In this document: one piece after another, positions 29,372 through 39,677 of the stretch | Layout of the letters: every line of letters begins with the position of its first letter | Numbering within the stretch: position 1 is the stretch's first letter | Origin: Candidatus Planktophila sp. | GTDB taxonomy: Bacteria > Actinomycetota > Actinomycetes > Nanopelagicales > Nanopelagicaceae | Direction of reading: 5' to 3' | Assembly: GCA_021741905.1 (NCBI GenBank) | Contig: JAIOWZ010000002.1 | Coordinates: forward strand, 27,012-91,011 | DNA length: 64,000 nucleotides | Position numbers and translations under genes: made by a program | The notes under the pieces: model-generated | Databases searched by the model: none | What the model was told of the DNA's origin: nothing | The model's input: only the letters and a program-made list of their open reading frames with translations

Positions 29372-30292
29372 ATGCTGAAAGCTAGGCGCAGTGAATTACT
29401 CCTGATTCTTTCTGCGTTGATGTTTGCAAGTAACGGCATCGCATCAAAGTTATTGCTAGATGGCCACATCACTGCTTGGCGATTAGCTCAAATTCGCGCA
29501 ATTAGCGCATGCGCAATCCTGGCGATATATCTATGGCGTAAAGCGCCTACAACCTTTCGCATTAAACGCTCAGAGATCCTGCCGCTCGTTTCCTATGGGG
29601 TCCTTGGAATCGCCATGGTCCAGGCGCTGTATTTCTTAGCCATTTCAAGAATGCATGTAAGCATTGCCCTGCTTATCGAATTCACCGCACCTGTCTGGAT
29701 AGTTGTCTATTTACGGGTTATTAAGCGCAAACATGTACCTAACCAAATGTGGCTGGCCTTGCTTTTGGCGCTCAGTGGTTTGGCGTTGATCGCACAAATC
29801 TGGGATGGCTTAACCCTTGATGGCATCGGCGTTATTGCAGGATTTGGTGCCTCTTTCATGCTCGCTTATTACTTCCTGTGTGGTGAAGCACTCTCTGAAA
29901 GCCGTGACAATCAATCAATCACAATGTGGGGATTCTTCTTTGCCGGGCTTGCCTGGTGTTTAGTCTTGCCAGTGTGGAGCTTTCCTTTTGATGTGCTCAC
30001 AACATCAATTTCGCTAGAAGGCGCGCTCGAAGGCAATAGCGCGCCAGGGTGGGTGTTAATTCTTTATGTTGTGTTAGTTGGAACGATATTTCCGTATCTC
30101 TGTGTGATGGTTGGACTGAGGAATTTGAAGGCATCTACTACTAGCGCATTTGGATTACTAGAACCAATTTTTGTTGGGATCATTGCCTGGTTTTGGCTTG
30201 CAGAATCATGGACAGTTATTCAACTTGCAGGCGGTGTTGTTGTTATCGCCGGTATCTATATGGCAGATCAAGCTCGAAGTAAAACTACTTAA
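29372..30292 (+). CDS. EamA family (DMT superfamily) transporter
   Basis: Ten hydrophobic segments; typical EamA C-terminus LLEPIFVGIIAWFWLAESWTVIQLAGGVVVIAGIY; TACTCT 6 nt before ATG. Confidence 0.88.
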   Translation: MLKARRSELLLILSALMFASNGIASKLLLDGHITAWRLAQIRAISACAILAIYLWRKAPTTFRIKRSEILPLVSYGVLGIAMVQALYFLAISRMHVSIALLIEFTAPVWIVVYLRVIKRKHVPNQMWLALLLALSGLALIAQIWDGLTLDGIGVIAGFGASFMLAYYFLCGEALSESRDNQSITMWGFFFAGLAWCLVLPVWSFPFDVLTTSISLEGALEGNSAPGWVLILYVVLVGTIFPYLCVMVGLRNLKASTTSAFGLLEPIFVGIIAWFWLAESWTVIQLAGGVVVIAGIYMADQARSKTT

Positions 30293-31734
30293 GCCCCGAA
30301 GTTATCATCCGGCGCAGTGTTGCCTTCGCGCTGTTGTGTCCAGTCGGTTCCACTGCCTGGGTTTTGTGGCATATCCACAAATCGTGCGTAGTGAAGTTGG
30401 GCGGAGATGACAATTTTTGCAGTAGGTCCGTTACGGTGCTTTGCAACAATTAAATCTGCTTCACCTGTTCGATTTTGTTGATCATACATATCATCGCGGT
30501 GCAACATGATGACTACGTCAGCATCTTGTTCAATAGAACCTGATTCACGAAGATCTGACAGCAGTGGTCTCTTATCAGTACGTTGTTCGGGACCACGGTT
30601 AAGCTGTGAAATTGCAATTACAGGAATGTTTAACTCTTTTGCCATCAACTTTAATTGGCGGGAAAACTCTGAAACTTCCTGCTGGCGGTTTTCCACCTTT
30701 TTACCCGATGACATCAGCTGTAAGTAGTCAATAACAATGAGTTTAAGGTCATGGCGCTGCTTTAAGCGGCGGGCCTTTGCGCGAATCTCCATCATGGAAA
30801 GGTTTGGTGAATCATCAATAAATAATGGCGCCTCTGAAATTTCACCCATACGGCGAGCAAGACGAGACCATTCATCATCAGATAATGAACCTGAACGAAT
30901 ATTGTTGAGGCCAACACGTGCTTCTGCTGACAACATACGCATTGTGATTTCACTCTTTGACATTTCAAGAGAGAAAATAACTGATGTTAATCCATCTTGA
31001 ATTGATGCTTGGCGGACAATATCCAGACCAAGTGTTGATTTACCCATTGCAGGACGGGCAGCGAGAATAATCATGTTACCTGGGTGCAGCCCATGGGTTA
31101 AGGCATCAAGCTCTTTAAATCCTGTCTTAACACCTTCTACACCAATACCTTTTGACATTGCTTCGATCTCATCAAGTGCTTTCGGCAAGAGTGTTGAGAG
31201 CATGACGTAATCTTCTGATGAGCGACGTTCGGTGACTGCATAGACTTCAGCTTGTGCAAGGTCGACCATGTCATCGACTTCACCTTCGGTGGTGTAACCG
31301 TATTGAACAATCTTTGTGCCTGCTTCAACTAAGCGACGCATGATTGCATGTTCGCGAACAATTTTTGCGTAATATCCAGCGTTAGCAGCTGTTGGAACAG
31401 AAGAGATTAGTGTGTGTAAATAAGGAGCACCACCTGCGCGTGCAATGTCACCACGTTTTGTAAGTTCTGCAGATACTGTCACCGCATCTGCTGGTTCACC
31501 GTGTCCATACAATTCAATAATTGCGTCGTAAATTAATTCATGTGCTGGGCGATAGAAATCGCGATCACGAATAATTTCAATAACATCTGCGATTGCATCC
31601 TTAGATAACAACATTCCACCAAGTACAGATTGCTCTGCAATGAGATCTTGTGGTGGTGTGCGCTCGAACTCAGCTCCAACAGAGTTGATGTTGGGATCAC
31701 GAGGGCGGTTGTTAGGAAGTTCTGCGATGCTCAC
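30289..31734 (-). CDS. dnaB: Replicative DNA helicase DnaB
   Basis: PPQDLIAEQSVLGGMLLSKDAI, AARPAMGKSTLGLDIVRQAS Walker A, LIVIDYLQLMSS, DLRESGSIEQDADVVIMLHR; GTG start with RBS GGGAGG. Confidence 0.97.
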   Translation of the reverse strand: MSIAELPNNRPRDPNINSVGAEFERTPPQDLIAEQSVLGGMLLSKDAIADVIEIIRDRDFYRPAHELIYDAIIELYGHGEPADAVTVSAELTKRGDIARAGGAPYLHTLISSVPTAANAGYYAKIVREHAIMRRLVEAGTKIVQYGYTTEGEVDDMVDLAQAEVYAVTERRSSEDYVMLSTLLPKALDEIEAMSKGIGVEGVKTGFKELDALTHGLHPGNMIILAARPAMGKSTLGLDIVRQASIQDGLTSVIFSLEMSKSEITMRMLSAEARVGLNNIRSGSLSDDEWSRLARRMGEISEAPLFIDDSPNLSMMEIRAKARRLKQRHDLKLIVIDYLQLMSSGKKVENRQQEVSEFSRQLKLMAKELNIPVIAISQLNRGPEQRTDKRPLLSDLRESGSIEQDADVVIMLHRDDMYDQQNRTGEADLIVAKHRNGPTAKIVISAQLHYARFVDMPQNPGSGTDWTQQREGNTAPDDNFGA

Positions 31735-31853
31735 GCGTTAAACCTCCCATAGGACACTGACAAGTGCGTTACCTGCTGCGCGTAACTTAAGCCTTTGCTC
31801 CCCACGCACGCGAAGATCACCCTTTGCCCCTGGGGAAAAGCTGTGTGTAAGTG

Positions 31854-31905
31854 GGTGGATAAGGGTGATTTCCTGTGCATGTAGCGGTGGATCCAGTGTG
31901 GATAA
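31854..31905 (-). promoter_or_regulatory. DnaA boxes upstream of dnaB
   Basis: Perfect TTATCCACA (plus-strand TGTGGATAA, 31897-31905) and one-mismatch GGTGGATAA (31854-31862), both in the dnaB/corA gap. Confidence 0.55.
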
Positions 31906-32049
31906 CTACAGGTGGCCGCTCTCATCCTTGCTAAAAGCGCAGGTCAGGGGCGATATCTATGCACACAGCCCTGTGGAGGAAAGTATTTTTGGGCATCCCA
32001 CATTGCGAGATCGCACCCGCTGTTTACCTATCTAGGGCAGAGTTCGACC

Positions 32050-33021
32050 ATGATCGTTGATTACGCCTTGTACCGCGCTGGGATTCGCTATACCGAACCA
32101 TCTAATTTGCCTGAACTAATTACAAAGGCAAAAACTGAAGGTGGCTTTGTCTGGGTTGGTTTAGCAGAGCCCACACAGGAAGAGTTTGAAAAGATCGTGG
32201 GAGATTTTCGCTTTCACACTCTCTCAATCGAAGATGCGGTCAATGCAAAGCAGCGACCTAAGTTAGAAGATTATCCTGGCTTGCAGTTTTGTGTTTTAAA
32301 AACAGTTTTCTACGATGAAGCACGAAGTGAAGTTTCAACAGGTGAAATATTTTGTTTTGTTGGCGAGCACTACATCGTTGTTGTTCGACATGGTGATGGT
32401 GCACCGCTTGCAAATACTCGTCACCAGTTGGAGGAAAATCCAGAACATCTCGCAAAGGGACCATACGCTGTCCTGCACGCGATCATTGACCACTGCATTG
32501 ATTGCTATATAGATGTTGCAGCAGAGCTTGAACAAGATGTAATGCAGGTTGAACAACGAGTCTTTAATACGGATCTAGCAACACAGTCTGGAGATATATA
32601 CTTCTTAAAGCGTGAAGTTATTGAGTTCCGCCACGCAATCGATCCACTACTTTCACCACTGCAAAAGTTAGCAAGTGAAGGCGCACCTCACATCAATCCA
32701 GTACTGACTCCATTCTTCCGCGACACATTAGATCACCTATCACGTGCATCAGATGCTGCAGCTGGGTTAGATGCATTGCTGACATCTGCCCTACAAGCAG
32801 ATTTAGCTCATATTCAGTTGCAGCAAAATATTGATATACGCAAAATTACTGCATACGTAGCACTTGCTTCTGTGCCAACTATGGTTGCTGGTCTCTATGG
32901 AATGAACTTTGATGTGATGCCTGAATTACGCTGGAAATTTGGTTACCCGATGGTGATGACGGGGCTACTTCTTATCACTGGTTTTCTCTACTGGAAGTTT
33001 AAGAAAGCTAAGTGGCTCTAA
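32050..33021 (+). CDS. corA: CorA family Mg2+/Co2+ transporter
   Basis: C-terminal ASVPTMVAGLYGMNFDVMPELRWKFGYP (GMN motif) and two TMs; start at MIVDYALYRAGI (32050). Confidence 0.93.
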   Translation: MIVDYALYRAGIRYTEPSNLPELITKAKTEGGFVWVGLAEPTQEEFEKIVGDFRFHTLSIEDAVNAKQRPKLEDYPGLQFCVLKTVFYDEARSEVSTGEIFCFVGEHYIVVVRHGDGAPLANTRHQLEENPEHLAKGPYAVLHAIIDHCIDCYIDVAAELEQDVMQVEQRVFNTDLATQSGDIYFLKREVIEFRHAIDPLLSPLQKLASEGAPHINPVLTPFFRDTLDHLSRASDAAAGLDALLTSALQADLAHIQLQQNIDIRKITAYVALASVPTMVAGLYGMNFDVMPELRWKFGYPMVMTGLLLITGFLYWKFKKAKWL

Positions 33022-33024
33022 AGA

Positions 33025-34710
33025 TCAACCCACTTTTTCTACTTTAACAACATCTCCAAAATCTCCCGACTCAACAACTGTGATTTTCCAACCGTTGGTT
33101 GTAACCGATTCTCCTAACTTTAAAGCACTATCTGTGTACCACTCACGATCAAGTGTGCGCGCTGGAACGATTAATTGCATGGGAGAACGCTTATAAGGAA
33201 CTCGTGTGTCTACCGTGTAGACCAAGACACCTTGGTCTTTAGGGGAGAGGAAAGAATCCCAGCCATAGCTTCGGCGAGACTCAATAGTAATCGCTGTGTA
33301 GGTTCCGGTCGGAATAATCAATCCCTTTAAATCAGTATCCCGCTGTTCTAGGGGACGAATCCAATGCGTACTCGTGCTTGGTTGAGAAATACACAGAACT
33401 TGCTTTGGGGCTAGAACATTTATGAGGAAACGACTCCACAATAAAATTTCTGGCACAGTGCTACCGCTACCCATCACATCAAAGACACCAAGTCCTTCTG
33501 GGCGTTGAATATTTGAATTAACTGAATCAACAAAGCGCATATCTGTTAAGCCAAGGGCGTGACCGTATTCATGCACCCAGGCAGAGCTATCTGTCTTAGT
33601 AACTCCTTTACCTGCCAACATGTAATTAAAGATAGATCCTTCACTTGTTACAAAGGTATTTTGAGTATCAACTACCCATGTACCAATTTGCTCTTGGGTT
33701 GTTGCTAGGGGAAATACAACAACTACTGTTTCAACTTTTGAGAAATCTATCTCTGAGTCATATTGGCTAACAACAAAGCGAACGAAATCTGAGTATTTTC
33801 TACTCTCAAACCCATATAAGCCGCTAGTAAGTTCATACTCTAAAACTTTCTTTGGTAACTGCTTATATTTAGAAGGCGTTCTGACCTCTATTTCGGTACC
33901 AACAAAGGATTGGGCCTCCCAAAAAGTCTTCATCACTTCGATAGGTTTTTTGTAATCAGCACCTGGATTTGTTTCACTCGTTATGTCAGAAAAACTAACT
34001 GGCAAAATCTGGACCACAGTTTTCTTCGTGAAATTAACTCGGCCCTGAGGCAATGGGAAGCCAACGGTCATATTTGTTAGTTGTGGGTCACCATCAGGTA
34101 AGCGGCAACTTGTTAAATCCTCAAAGGCGGTTGAGCTTGTGAGCTCTGTAATGGGCTTACTGGTTACAACTGGTGGTTTCACGTAAGGGTTTATTTCGGC
34201 GTTACCAGTTGGGACCGTAGGTTCGTTTCCCTTTGGCGGAACAGGTGGTGCGATTTCTCCTGTGTCTTGATCAACAGCCCTACCGCCAGGTCGTGGAAAA
34301 TATCTGTCATCGAATTGATTGCACATCAGAACAACTAAGACTTTGGCATCGTTGTAGCCAACAACATCTCCAGAGTTTCGAAGACATGCCTGTCCTTGGA
34401 CAGCTCTGGTTGGATCAATGGTTCGTGTTGGAGTCGGTGTTGGAGTCGGTGTTGGTGTGGGTGTGGGTGTTGGTGTGGGTGTTGGTGTGGGTGTGGGTGT
34501 GGGTGTGGGTGTTGGTGTGGGAGTTGGGATTACAACACCTTTGTTCCACACAAGTTTCTTTCCACTTTTAATGCAGGTGTACTTCTTGCCCAGATAAGTA
34601 GAAGTTTGTCCAGCTTTTTTACACACTCCACCAGCTTTAACGGCAGCTGTCGCACTCAAGGGAATTATTAGAGCGAAGACCAGGGTAAGTGCAAGCAGAG
34701 TCTTCTTCAT
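33025..34710 (-). CDS. Secreted M6-like metallopeptidase-domain protein with N-terminal Cys-containing module and Pro-Thr linker
   Basis: Signal peptide [55 protein letters not shown]; (PT)n linker; [17 protein letters not shown] HExxH zinc motif. Confidence 0.78.
   Translation of the reverse strand: MKKTLLALTLVFALIIPLSATAAVKAGGVCKKAGQTSTYLGKKYTCIKSGKKLVWNKGVVIPTPTPTPTPTPTPTPTPTPTPTPTPTPTPTPTPTRTIDPTRAVQGQACLRNSGDVVGYNDAKVLVVLMCNQFDDRYFPRPGGRAVDQDTGEIAPPVPPKGNEPTVPTGNAEINPYVKPPVVTSKPITELTSSTAFEDLTSCRLPDGDPQLTNMTVGFPLPQGRVNFTKKTVVQILPVSFSDITSETNPGADYKKPIEVMKTFWEAQSFVGTEIEVRTPSKYKQLPKKVLEYELTSGLYGFESRKYSDFVRFVVSQYDSEIDFSKVETVVVVFPLATTQEQIGTWVVDTQNTFVTSEGSIFNYMLAGKGVTKTDSSAWVHEYGHALGLTDMRFVDSVNSNIQRPEGLGVFDVMGSGSTVPEILLWSRFLINVLAPKQVLCISQPSTSTHWIRPLEQRDTDLKGLIIPTGTYTAITIESRRSYGWDSFLSPKDQGVLVYTVDTRVPYKRSPMQLIVPARTLDREWYTDSALKLGESVTTNGWKITVVESGDFGDVVKVEKVG
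34424..34529 (-). repeat. Hexanucleotide-type tandem repeat encoding a Pro-Thr linker
   Basis: Plus strand (GGTGTN)n array, minus-strand reading CCN-ACN codons = (PT)n. Confidence 0.92.
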
Positions 34711-34773
34711 AGGGTCAGTCTTGACTCAAATGGGTTGATTTACAACTATGTGACCACGCAAATCTAGTGAGAA

Positions 34774-34803
34774 TTAAAAAACCCGCCACATACGTGACGG
34801 GTT
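34774..34803 (-). terminator. Rho-independent terminator downstream of rplI
   Basis: Minus strand AACCCGTCAC-GTAT-GTGGCGGGTT-TTTT: 10-bp stem with one G-U pair followed by a T-tract. Confidence 0.85.
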
Positions 34804-34819
34804 CTCTAATTTTTAATGA

Positions 34820-35269
34820 TTACTTGTCAGCTACAACGCTTACTGAAACCTTTGCAGTCACGTTGTGACCCAAAGTGATCTTCACATCGTGTGCGCCAAG
34901 CTTCTTGATGTGGCCCTTAGTAGCGATCGCATGGCGATCGATATCTAGACCAGTTGCAGACTTGATTGCTGATGCAACATCTTTGTCAGTTACTGAACCA
35001 AAGAGTGCGCCCTTAGCGCCAACCTTGACCTTAGTAACAACTGTTGCGGCTTCAAGCTTTGCCTTGATTTCTTTAGCGTGATCGATATCGCGAACTTCGC
35101 GTACTGAACGTGCGCGACGGATGCTTTCGATCTGCTTTTCTCCACCAAGTGACCAAGCGATTGCGTTTCCGCGTGGCAACAAGAAGTTGCGAGCGAATCC
35201 GTCTTTAACAGTTACAACATCTCCTGCAGTGCCTAGGCCTGCAACTTCACGGGTAAGGATTAGTTTCAT
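34820..35269 (-). CDS. rplI: 50S ribosomal protein bL9
   Basis: MKLILTREVAGLGTAGDVVTVKDGFARNFLLPRGNAIAW. Confidence 0.97.
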   Translation of the reverse strand: MKLILTREVAGLGTAGDVVTVKDGFARNFLLPRGNAIAWSLGGEKQIESIRRARSVREVRDIDHAKEIKAKLEAATVVTKVKVGAKGALFGSVTDKDVASAIKSATGLDIDRHAIATKGHIKKLGAHDVKITLGHNVTAKVSVSVVADK

Positions 35270-35282
35270 ATCTCTAGCCCCC

Positions 35283-35570
35283 TTATCGTGCTGAAGATGT
35301 GTAAGGAAGTAGTGCTACTTCACGACTGTTCTTTACCGCTGTTGAGATTGAACGCTGGTGCTGTGTGCAGGCACCTGTAACGCGGCGAGCGCGGATTTTG
35401 CCGCGATCAGAAATGTACTTACGAAGTGTCGCAATATCTTTGTAATCGATAAATGTGACCTTCTGCTGGCAGAAGCTGCAAGGCTTCTTCTTAAACTTCT
35501 TGTTTAAGGCTGCAGCTTTTGCATTCTTATTCTTGGGCTCGCGTAGAGCCTTGTTATTTCTTGCTCCCAT
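35283..35570 (-). CDS. rpsR: 30S ribosomal protein bS18 (Cys-containing form)
   Basis: [63 protein letters not shown]. Confidence 0.96.
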   Translation of the reverse strand: MGARNNKALREPKNKNAKAAALNKKFKKKPCSFCQQKVTFIDYKDIATLRKYISDRGKIRARRVTGACTQHQRSISTAVKNSREVALLPYTSSAR

Positions 35571-35642
35571 TATGGTGCTCCTTTTCGGGCCCTAGTTTTT
35601 TAGAAGTTTCCTTCTGAACTAGGAATGGATTGTCGGTTTGGT

Positions 35643-36149
35643 TTAGAACGGTGGTTCGTCGGTAGTAGATGTTCCCCATCCACCACCTGCTGGTGCTGAA
35701 GAAGATGATGCTGCTGCCCATGGGTCTTCGTTAAATGAATCTGCTGCAGCTGGTGCAGAGAATCCGCCGGTTCCGCCTGAACGCTGGGCCTTTGTGACCT
35801 TTGCAGTTGCATTGCGTAGTGATGGACCTACTTCATCTACTTCTACCTCAAAGACGGTGCGCTTTTCGCCCTCTTTAGTTTCATATGAACGTTGCTTAAG
35901 ACGACCAGAAAGAATGACGCGCATTCCTTTTGTCAGTGACTCTGCAACATTTTCAGCTGCTTGGCGCCAAATCTGACATTGAAGGAAAAGGCTCTCGCCA
36001 TCTTTCCATTCATTAGTTTGCTTATCTAAATAGCGTGGTGTTGATGCAACACGAAACTTTGCAACGGCCGCACCTGATGGTGTGAAACGAAGCTCTGGAT
36101 CGTCAACTAAGTTGCCGATCATCGTGATAGTTGTATCGCCTGCTGCCAT
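35643..36149 (-). CDS. ssb: Single-stranded DNA-binding protein
   Basis: [39 protein letters not shown]; acidic-tip C-terminus. Confidence 0.96.
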   Translation of the reverse strand: MAAGDTTITMIGNLVDDPELRFTPSGAAVAKFRVASTPRYLDKQTNEWKDGESLFLQCQIWRQAAENVAESLTKGMRVILSGRLKQRSYETKEGEKRTVFEVEVDEVGPSLRNATAKVTKAQRSGGTGGFSAPAAADSFNEDPWAAASSSSAPAGGGWGTSTTDEPPF

Positions 36150-36201
36150 TTTATTTCCTCATCTCTACTCGTGGAGTCCTAGCATCATGTACACAGAAAG
36201 T

Positions 36202-36489
36202 TTATGCGTCTAGACGCATTGCCTTTGTGCGTAACACTGATTCGTTCAAATTAAGCTGGCGATCTAATTCCTTAATCGCTGCTGGTTCACAGTTCATATC
36301 GATGACTGCGTAGATACCTTCGCCTTTTTTCTGAATTTCAAAAGACATACGGCGACGGCCCCACAAGTCGAGCTTGTTGACTGTTCCACCTGAGTCTTTA
36401 ATGATCTTCAAGTATGTTTCTAGGCTTGGCGTGACGGTGCGTTCTTCTAGTTCTGGATCAAGAATGACCATAAGTTCATAATGACGCAT
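36202..36489 (-). CDS. rpsF: 30S ribosomal protein bS6
   Basis: [52 protein letters not shown]. Confidence 0.96.
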   Translation of the reverse strand: MRHYELMVILDPELEERTVTPSLETYLKIIKDSGGTVNKLDLWGRRRMSFEIQKKGEGIYAVIDMNCEPAAIKELDRQLNLNESVLRTKAMRLDA

Positions 36490-36552
36490 GTGTTAACCCG
36501 ACCTCCTCTGGACTAAGACGGCCACGGTATTTCCGTGACAGGAGGGTTACAT
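36490..36552 (-). promoter_or_regulatory. Putative rpsF leader (S6:S18 autoregulatory structure) sequestering the RBS
   Basis: RNA AACCCTCCT-GT-CACGG-AAATA-CCGTG-GCCGTC...AGAGGAGGTCGGGTT...AUG: inner CACGG/CCGTG hairpin, outer AACCC/GGGTT + TCCT/AGGA pairing covers the GAGGAGG RBS; unpaired CCG present. Confidence 0.6.
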
Positions 36553-36579
36553 TTTCGCTTTTCCGAAGATTTGCGAGAG

Positions 36580-37770
36580 CTAAGGGTAAGGCTTCCCGCC
36601 CTCAAATAGTAAATCCAAGAGCTTGCTGTGGGTATTTCGAGCCTGTAAAGCCCGTCTGGCCAGCACAGCCATGAGGTAAATCGTGCCTGCGACTCGGACC
36701 AGGGTCAAGATCGCATAGGGGGTTGGGCCTAGTCCAAACTTTGCACCAGTAATAGATGCGATGTGTTGCCAGATTGCCACATGATAAATAACTTCCGTTG
36801 CCTGCCATAGCCAAAAAGCATGCAGGTCTTTTTTGTTAGTAAGTGCAATAACAGCTAACGGTGTCAACCACAACACAAACTGTGGTGAATACACCTTGCT
36901 GGCAACCATCACAGCTGACATGACAATAAAGGCAACTGAGGCAAGTGCTGGTGTGTACTTGAGTTCAAATAAAACAATAGCAACCGAGGTCAGTGCAATG
37001 AGTAATACCAAGATAGAAAGATAATTTAGATTTGTCAGGGAAAGCCCAAGTTGTTGTAACGCTAGCCAGATCGAACCCCAATCCGCTCCTCGTTCTAGAT
37101 TTAGTTTGAAAAAGCGCCACCAGCCAGTTGGGGTAGTGAGAGCAAATGGTACATTGATCGCCAGCCATGTTGCTGCAACAACTGCAACATATTTTACAAG
37201 CTCTTTCAATTTAGTATCTCGCCACAAAATAAATGCGATTGGAATAAGTAAGAAAATTGGTAAAAACTTTGTTGAAATTGAAAGAGCCAGAATGAGCGCA
37301 CTGTGTAAATACTGTTTTCGATCAAACCAATAGATTGCAAGCATCATGGTTGCAATTCCCCATAAATCCCAATTGATAAAAAGGGATACAATCATTGCTG
37401 GTGCTATGGCTGAGAGATATGCAAACTCTGGTCGAATCTTTCTGACAATGATAAGTGTTGCAATAAATAATAAAATGAGAAAGAAAATGTTGACATTAAA
37501 GTAGGAAGCAGGGGATTTGGCCGCAAAACTTGTTGCATACATAACCATGGCTGTGACAACTGGATACTCAACGCTGTTGTCATCACTTGAATATGGCCAT
37601 GTATTGGTATCTAACCCCCTGCTTCCATAGAGAGCAGGTAGGTCGCTGTAACAAGCGTGAATGTATTGATCTGGCGTTGCCCAGCCAGTGTTTTCGCACT
37701 GGCTAAATTTTGCAAATGAAACAAGAGAGGCAAATAGTGCAAGAGCTACAAGAGTTCTAACTTTCATCAA
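36580..37770 (-). CDS. Polytopic membrane glycosyltransferase-like protein (GT87/DUF2029 type)
   Basis: ~10 hydrophobic segments, LFINWDLWGIATMMLAIYWF and STKFLPIFLLIPIAFILWR motifs; follows the PBP gene as in other actinobacteria. Confidence 0.7.
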   Translation of the reverse strand: MMKVRTLVALALFASLVSFAKFSQCENTGWATPDQYIHACYSDLPALYGSRGLDTNTWPYSSDDNSVEYPVVTAMVMYATSFAAKSPASYFNVNIFFLILLFIATLIIVRKIRPEFAYLSAIAPAMIVSLFINWDLWGIATMMLAIYWFDRKQYLHSALILALSISTKFLPIFLLIPIAFILWRDTKLKELVKYVAVVAATWLAINVPFALTTPTGWWRFFKLNLERGADWGSIWLALQQLGLSLTNLNYLSILVLLIALTSVAIVLFELKYTPALASVAFIVMSAVMVASKVYSPQFVLWLTPLAVIALTNKKDLHAFWLWQATEVIYHVAIWQHIASITGAKFGLGPTPYAILTLVRVAGTIYLMAVLARRALQARNTHSKLLDLLFEGGKPYP

Positions 37771-39668
37771 GGCTTTGGCTTTTGCTTTCCACCAGATGTC
37801 ATTACAACCGGATCAAGACCGCCAATATTTGAAGGTGCTGGGAAATCCATAATTGGTTCGCCCTTTAACGCGCCCTTCATAAACTGTGTCCAGATGCGAG
37901 CCGGGAATGAACCACCCGTCACAGATGTCATGCCACCAATGCCGTTGAGGGATTGAGTTGCATTGTCACGGAAGAAGGCAACAGAGGCTGCGATCTGTGG
38001 TGTGTAGGCGCTAAACCACGCTGAAGCATTTGATTGTGATGTTCCGGTTTTTCCAGCTACAGGGCGGCCTAGTGCAAGGGCCGCTGCGCCTGTTCCACCA
38101 GTAATAGTTCCCTTGAGTGCATATGTTAAATCCGCCATTACATCTTTACTAAATACCTCTTGGGTTTGAGGTGTTGCTTCATACAAAACACCTTTATTAC
38201 TTCCAAGAACTTGGCTCACAAGGAATGGTTTTGATTTGATTCCTTGGGCGGCAAAGGTTGCATAAGCATTTGCCACATCAATGACATGCGGGCTTGATGT
38301 TCCTAGAACAATTGAAGGTGTTGGCATCATTGCAATACTTTCTGGGATTCCTGCACGGCGTGCAACATCAACAACATTAGTTGGGCCAACTTTGATTCCA
38401 AGTGGAACAAAGATTGTGTTGACGGAATGCTTTGTTGCATAGAGCAGATCTATTTGTCCCCACCCTTCGTTTCCATAATTGGAAACTTCATATGGCTTTC
38501 CTGCATCATCAAATGTTTGTGGTGAATCACCATTCCACATTGAAGTCAGCGGAATTCCTTGCTCTAAAGCTGCAACGAGTGCAAAGGGTTTAAAGGTAGA
38601 GCCAGCTTGAGTAATTGACTGAGTTCCATCATTTAACTGGCGCTCTAAATAATCTCTGCCGCCATACATGGCCAGGATTTCACCAGTTCCAGGGCGGATT
38701 GCGACTAAACCAATTCGAAGATCGGCAGGGGCTTTTTCAGGGTAGAACTTATTAACCGCATCAACAGCAGATTGTTGTGCTTTTTGATCAAGAGTTGTCT
38801 TTATGACTAACCCACCAACAAGTAGTTGTTCCTGACTAAATCCAAGTTTCCCTAACTCTTTTTGCACCGCTTCGATGATGTGACCCTTTGGTCCACTGAG
38901 TTGACCAGATGTTGCACGCGGCAAAACAGTTGGCAACTTCATCTTTGCTGCTTCTTCTTCAGTGAGCCAGCCAGCATCAATCATGTTGTTCTTTACATAC
39001 TCAAAACGGTTCGCTAAACGTTCAGCGTTACCTTCTTTAAATGCTGGGTCATACAAACCTGGCGAGCGCAAAATAGAGGCGATCACCGCTGCTTGTGCAT
39101 TTGTTAATTGATCAACATCACGATTGAAGTACTGCTGCGAGGCGGTCATAACTCCGTATGAACCACGACCAAAGTAAATAGTATTTAAGTAACTTTCAAA
39201 GATTTGATCTTTTGATAGTTGGTTTTCTAGTTTGATTGCAATTACAAGTTCTTTGATCTTTCGTTGGATTGTCCGACTAGGGGTCAAAAAGGCAGTTTTT
39301 GCATACTGCTGTGTGATTGTTGAACCACCTTGCAAGGCTCCGCCTCGTAAATTGTTAACGACCGCGCGCAAGATTCCTGTAACAGAAAAAGCTTTGTTTG
39401 AGTAAAAACCTTGATCTTCGGCGGCCAATACTGCGTGGCGAACATTGAGTGGAATTTTTGCCAGAGGGATGATCTGTCGGTTCTGTGTTCCTACGCGACC
39501 AATCTCTTCCCCATTTGAATACTGAATGATCGTTGCTTGGCTATTTACATATGCGTTGGCATCAGGGATATCAACTGTGAAATAGGCCAGTGCAAACAAG
39601 ACTGAGCCTGCAACAAATCCAAAGCCTCCCAAAAAGACTGAAACTCTAATCAGTAATTTGCGGGCCAT
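37767..39668 (-). CDS. Class A penicillin-binding protein (transglycosylase/transpeptidase)
   Basis: GT51 motifs AAEDQGFYSNKAFSVTGILRAVVNNLRGG, GGSTITQQYAKTAFL; transpeptidase AGSTFKPF, KHSVNTIF, GKTGTSQ. Confidence 0.95.
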   Translation of the reverse strand: MARKLLIRVSVFLGGFGFVAGSVLFALAYFTVDIPDANAYVNSQATIIQYSNGEEIGRVGTQNRQIIPLAKIPLNVRHAVLAAEDQGFYSNKAFSVTGILRAVVNNLRGGALQGGSTITQQYAKTAFLTPSRTIQRKIKELVIAIKLENQLSKDQIFESYLNTIYFGRGSYGVMTASQQYFNRDVDQLTNAQAAVIASILRSPGLYDPAFKEGNAERLANRFEYVKNNMIDAGWLTEEEAAKMKLPTVLPRATSGQLSGPKGHIIEAVQKELGKLGFSQEQLLVGGLVIKTTLDQKAQQSAVDAVNKFYPEKAPADLRIGLVAIRPGTGEILAMYGGRDYLERQLNDGTQSITQAGSTFKPFALVAALEQGIPLTSMWNGDSPQTFDDAGKPYEVSNYGNEGWGQIDLLYATKHSVNTIFVPLGIKVGPTNVVDVARRAGIPESIAMMPTPSIVLGTSSPHVIDVANAYATFAAQGIKSKPFLVSQVLGSNKGVLYEATPQTQEVFSKDVMADLTYALKGTITGGTGAAALALGRPVAGKTGTSQSNASAWFSAYTPQIAASVAFFRDNATQSLNGIGGMTSVTGGSFPARIWTQFMKGALKGEPIMDFPAPSNIGGLDPVVMTSGGKQKPKP

Positions 39669-39677
39669 TTGCCAATG

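Noticed and set aside
34424-34529. Tandem repeat considered as CRISPR-like array
   Set aside because: Unit is ~6 nt without spacers and encodes an in-frame Pro-Thr linker.
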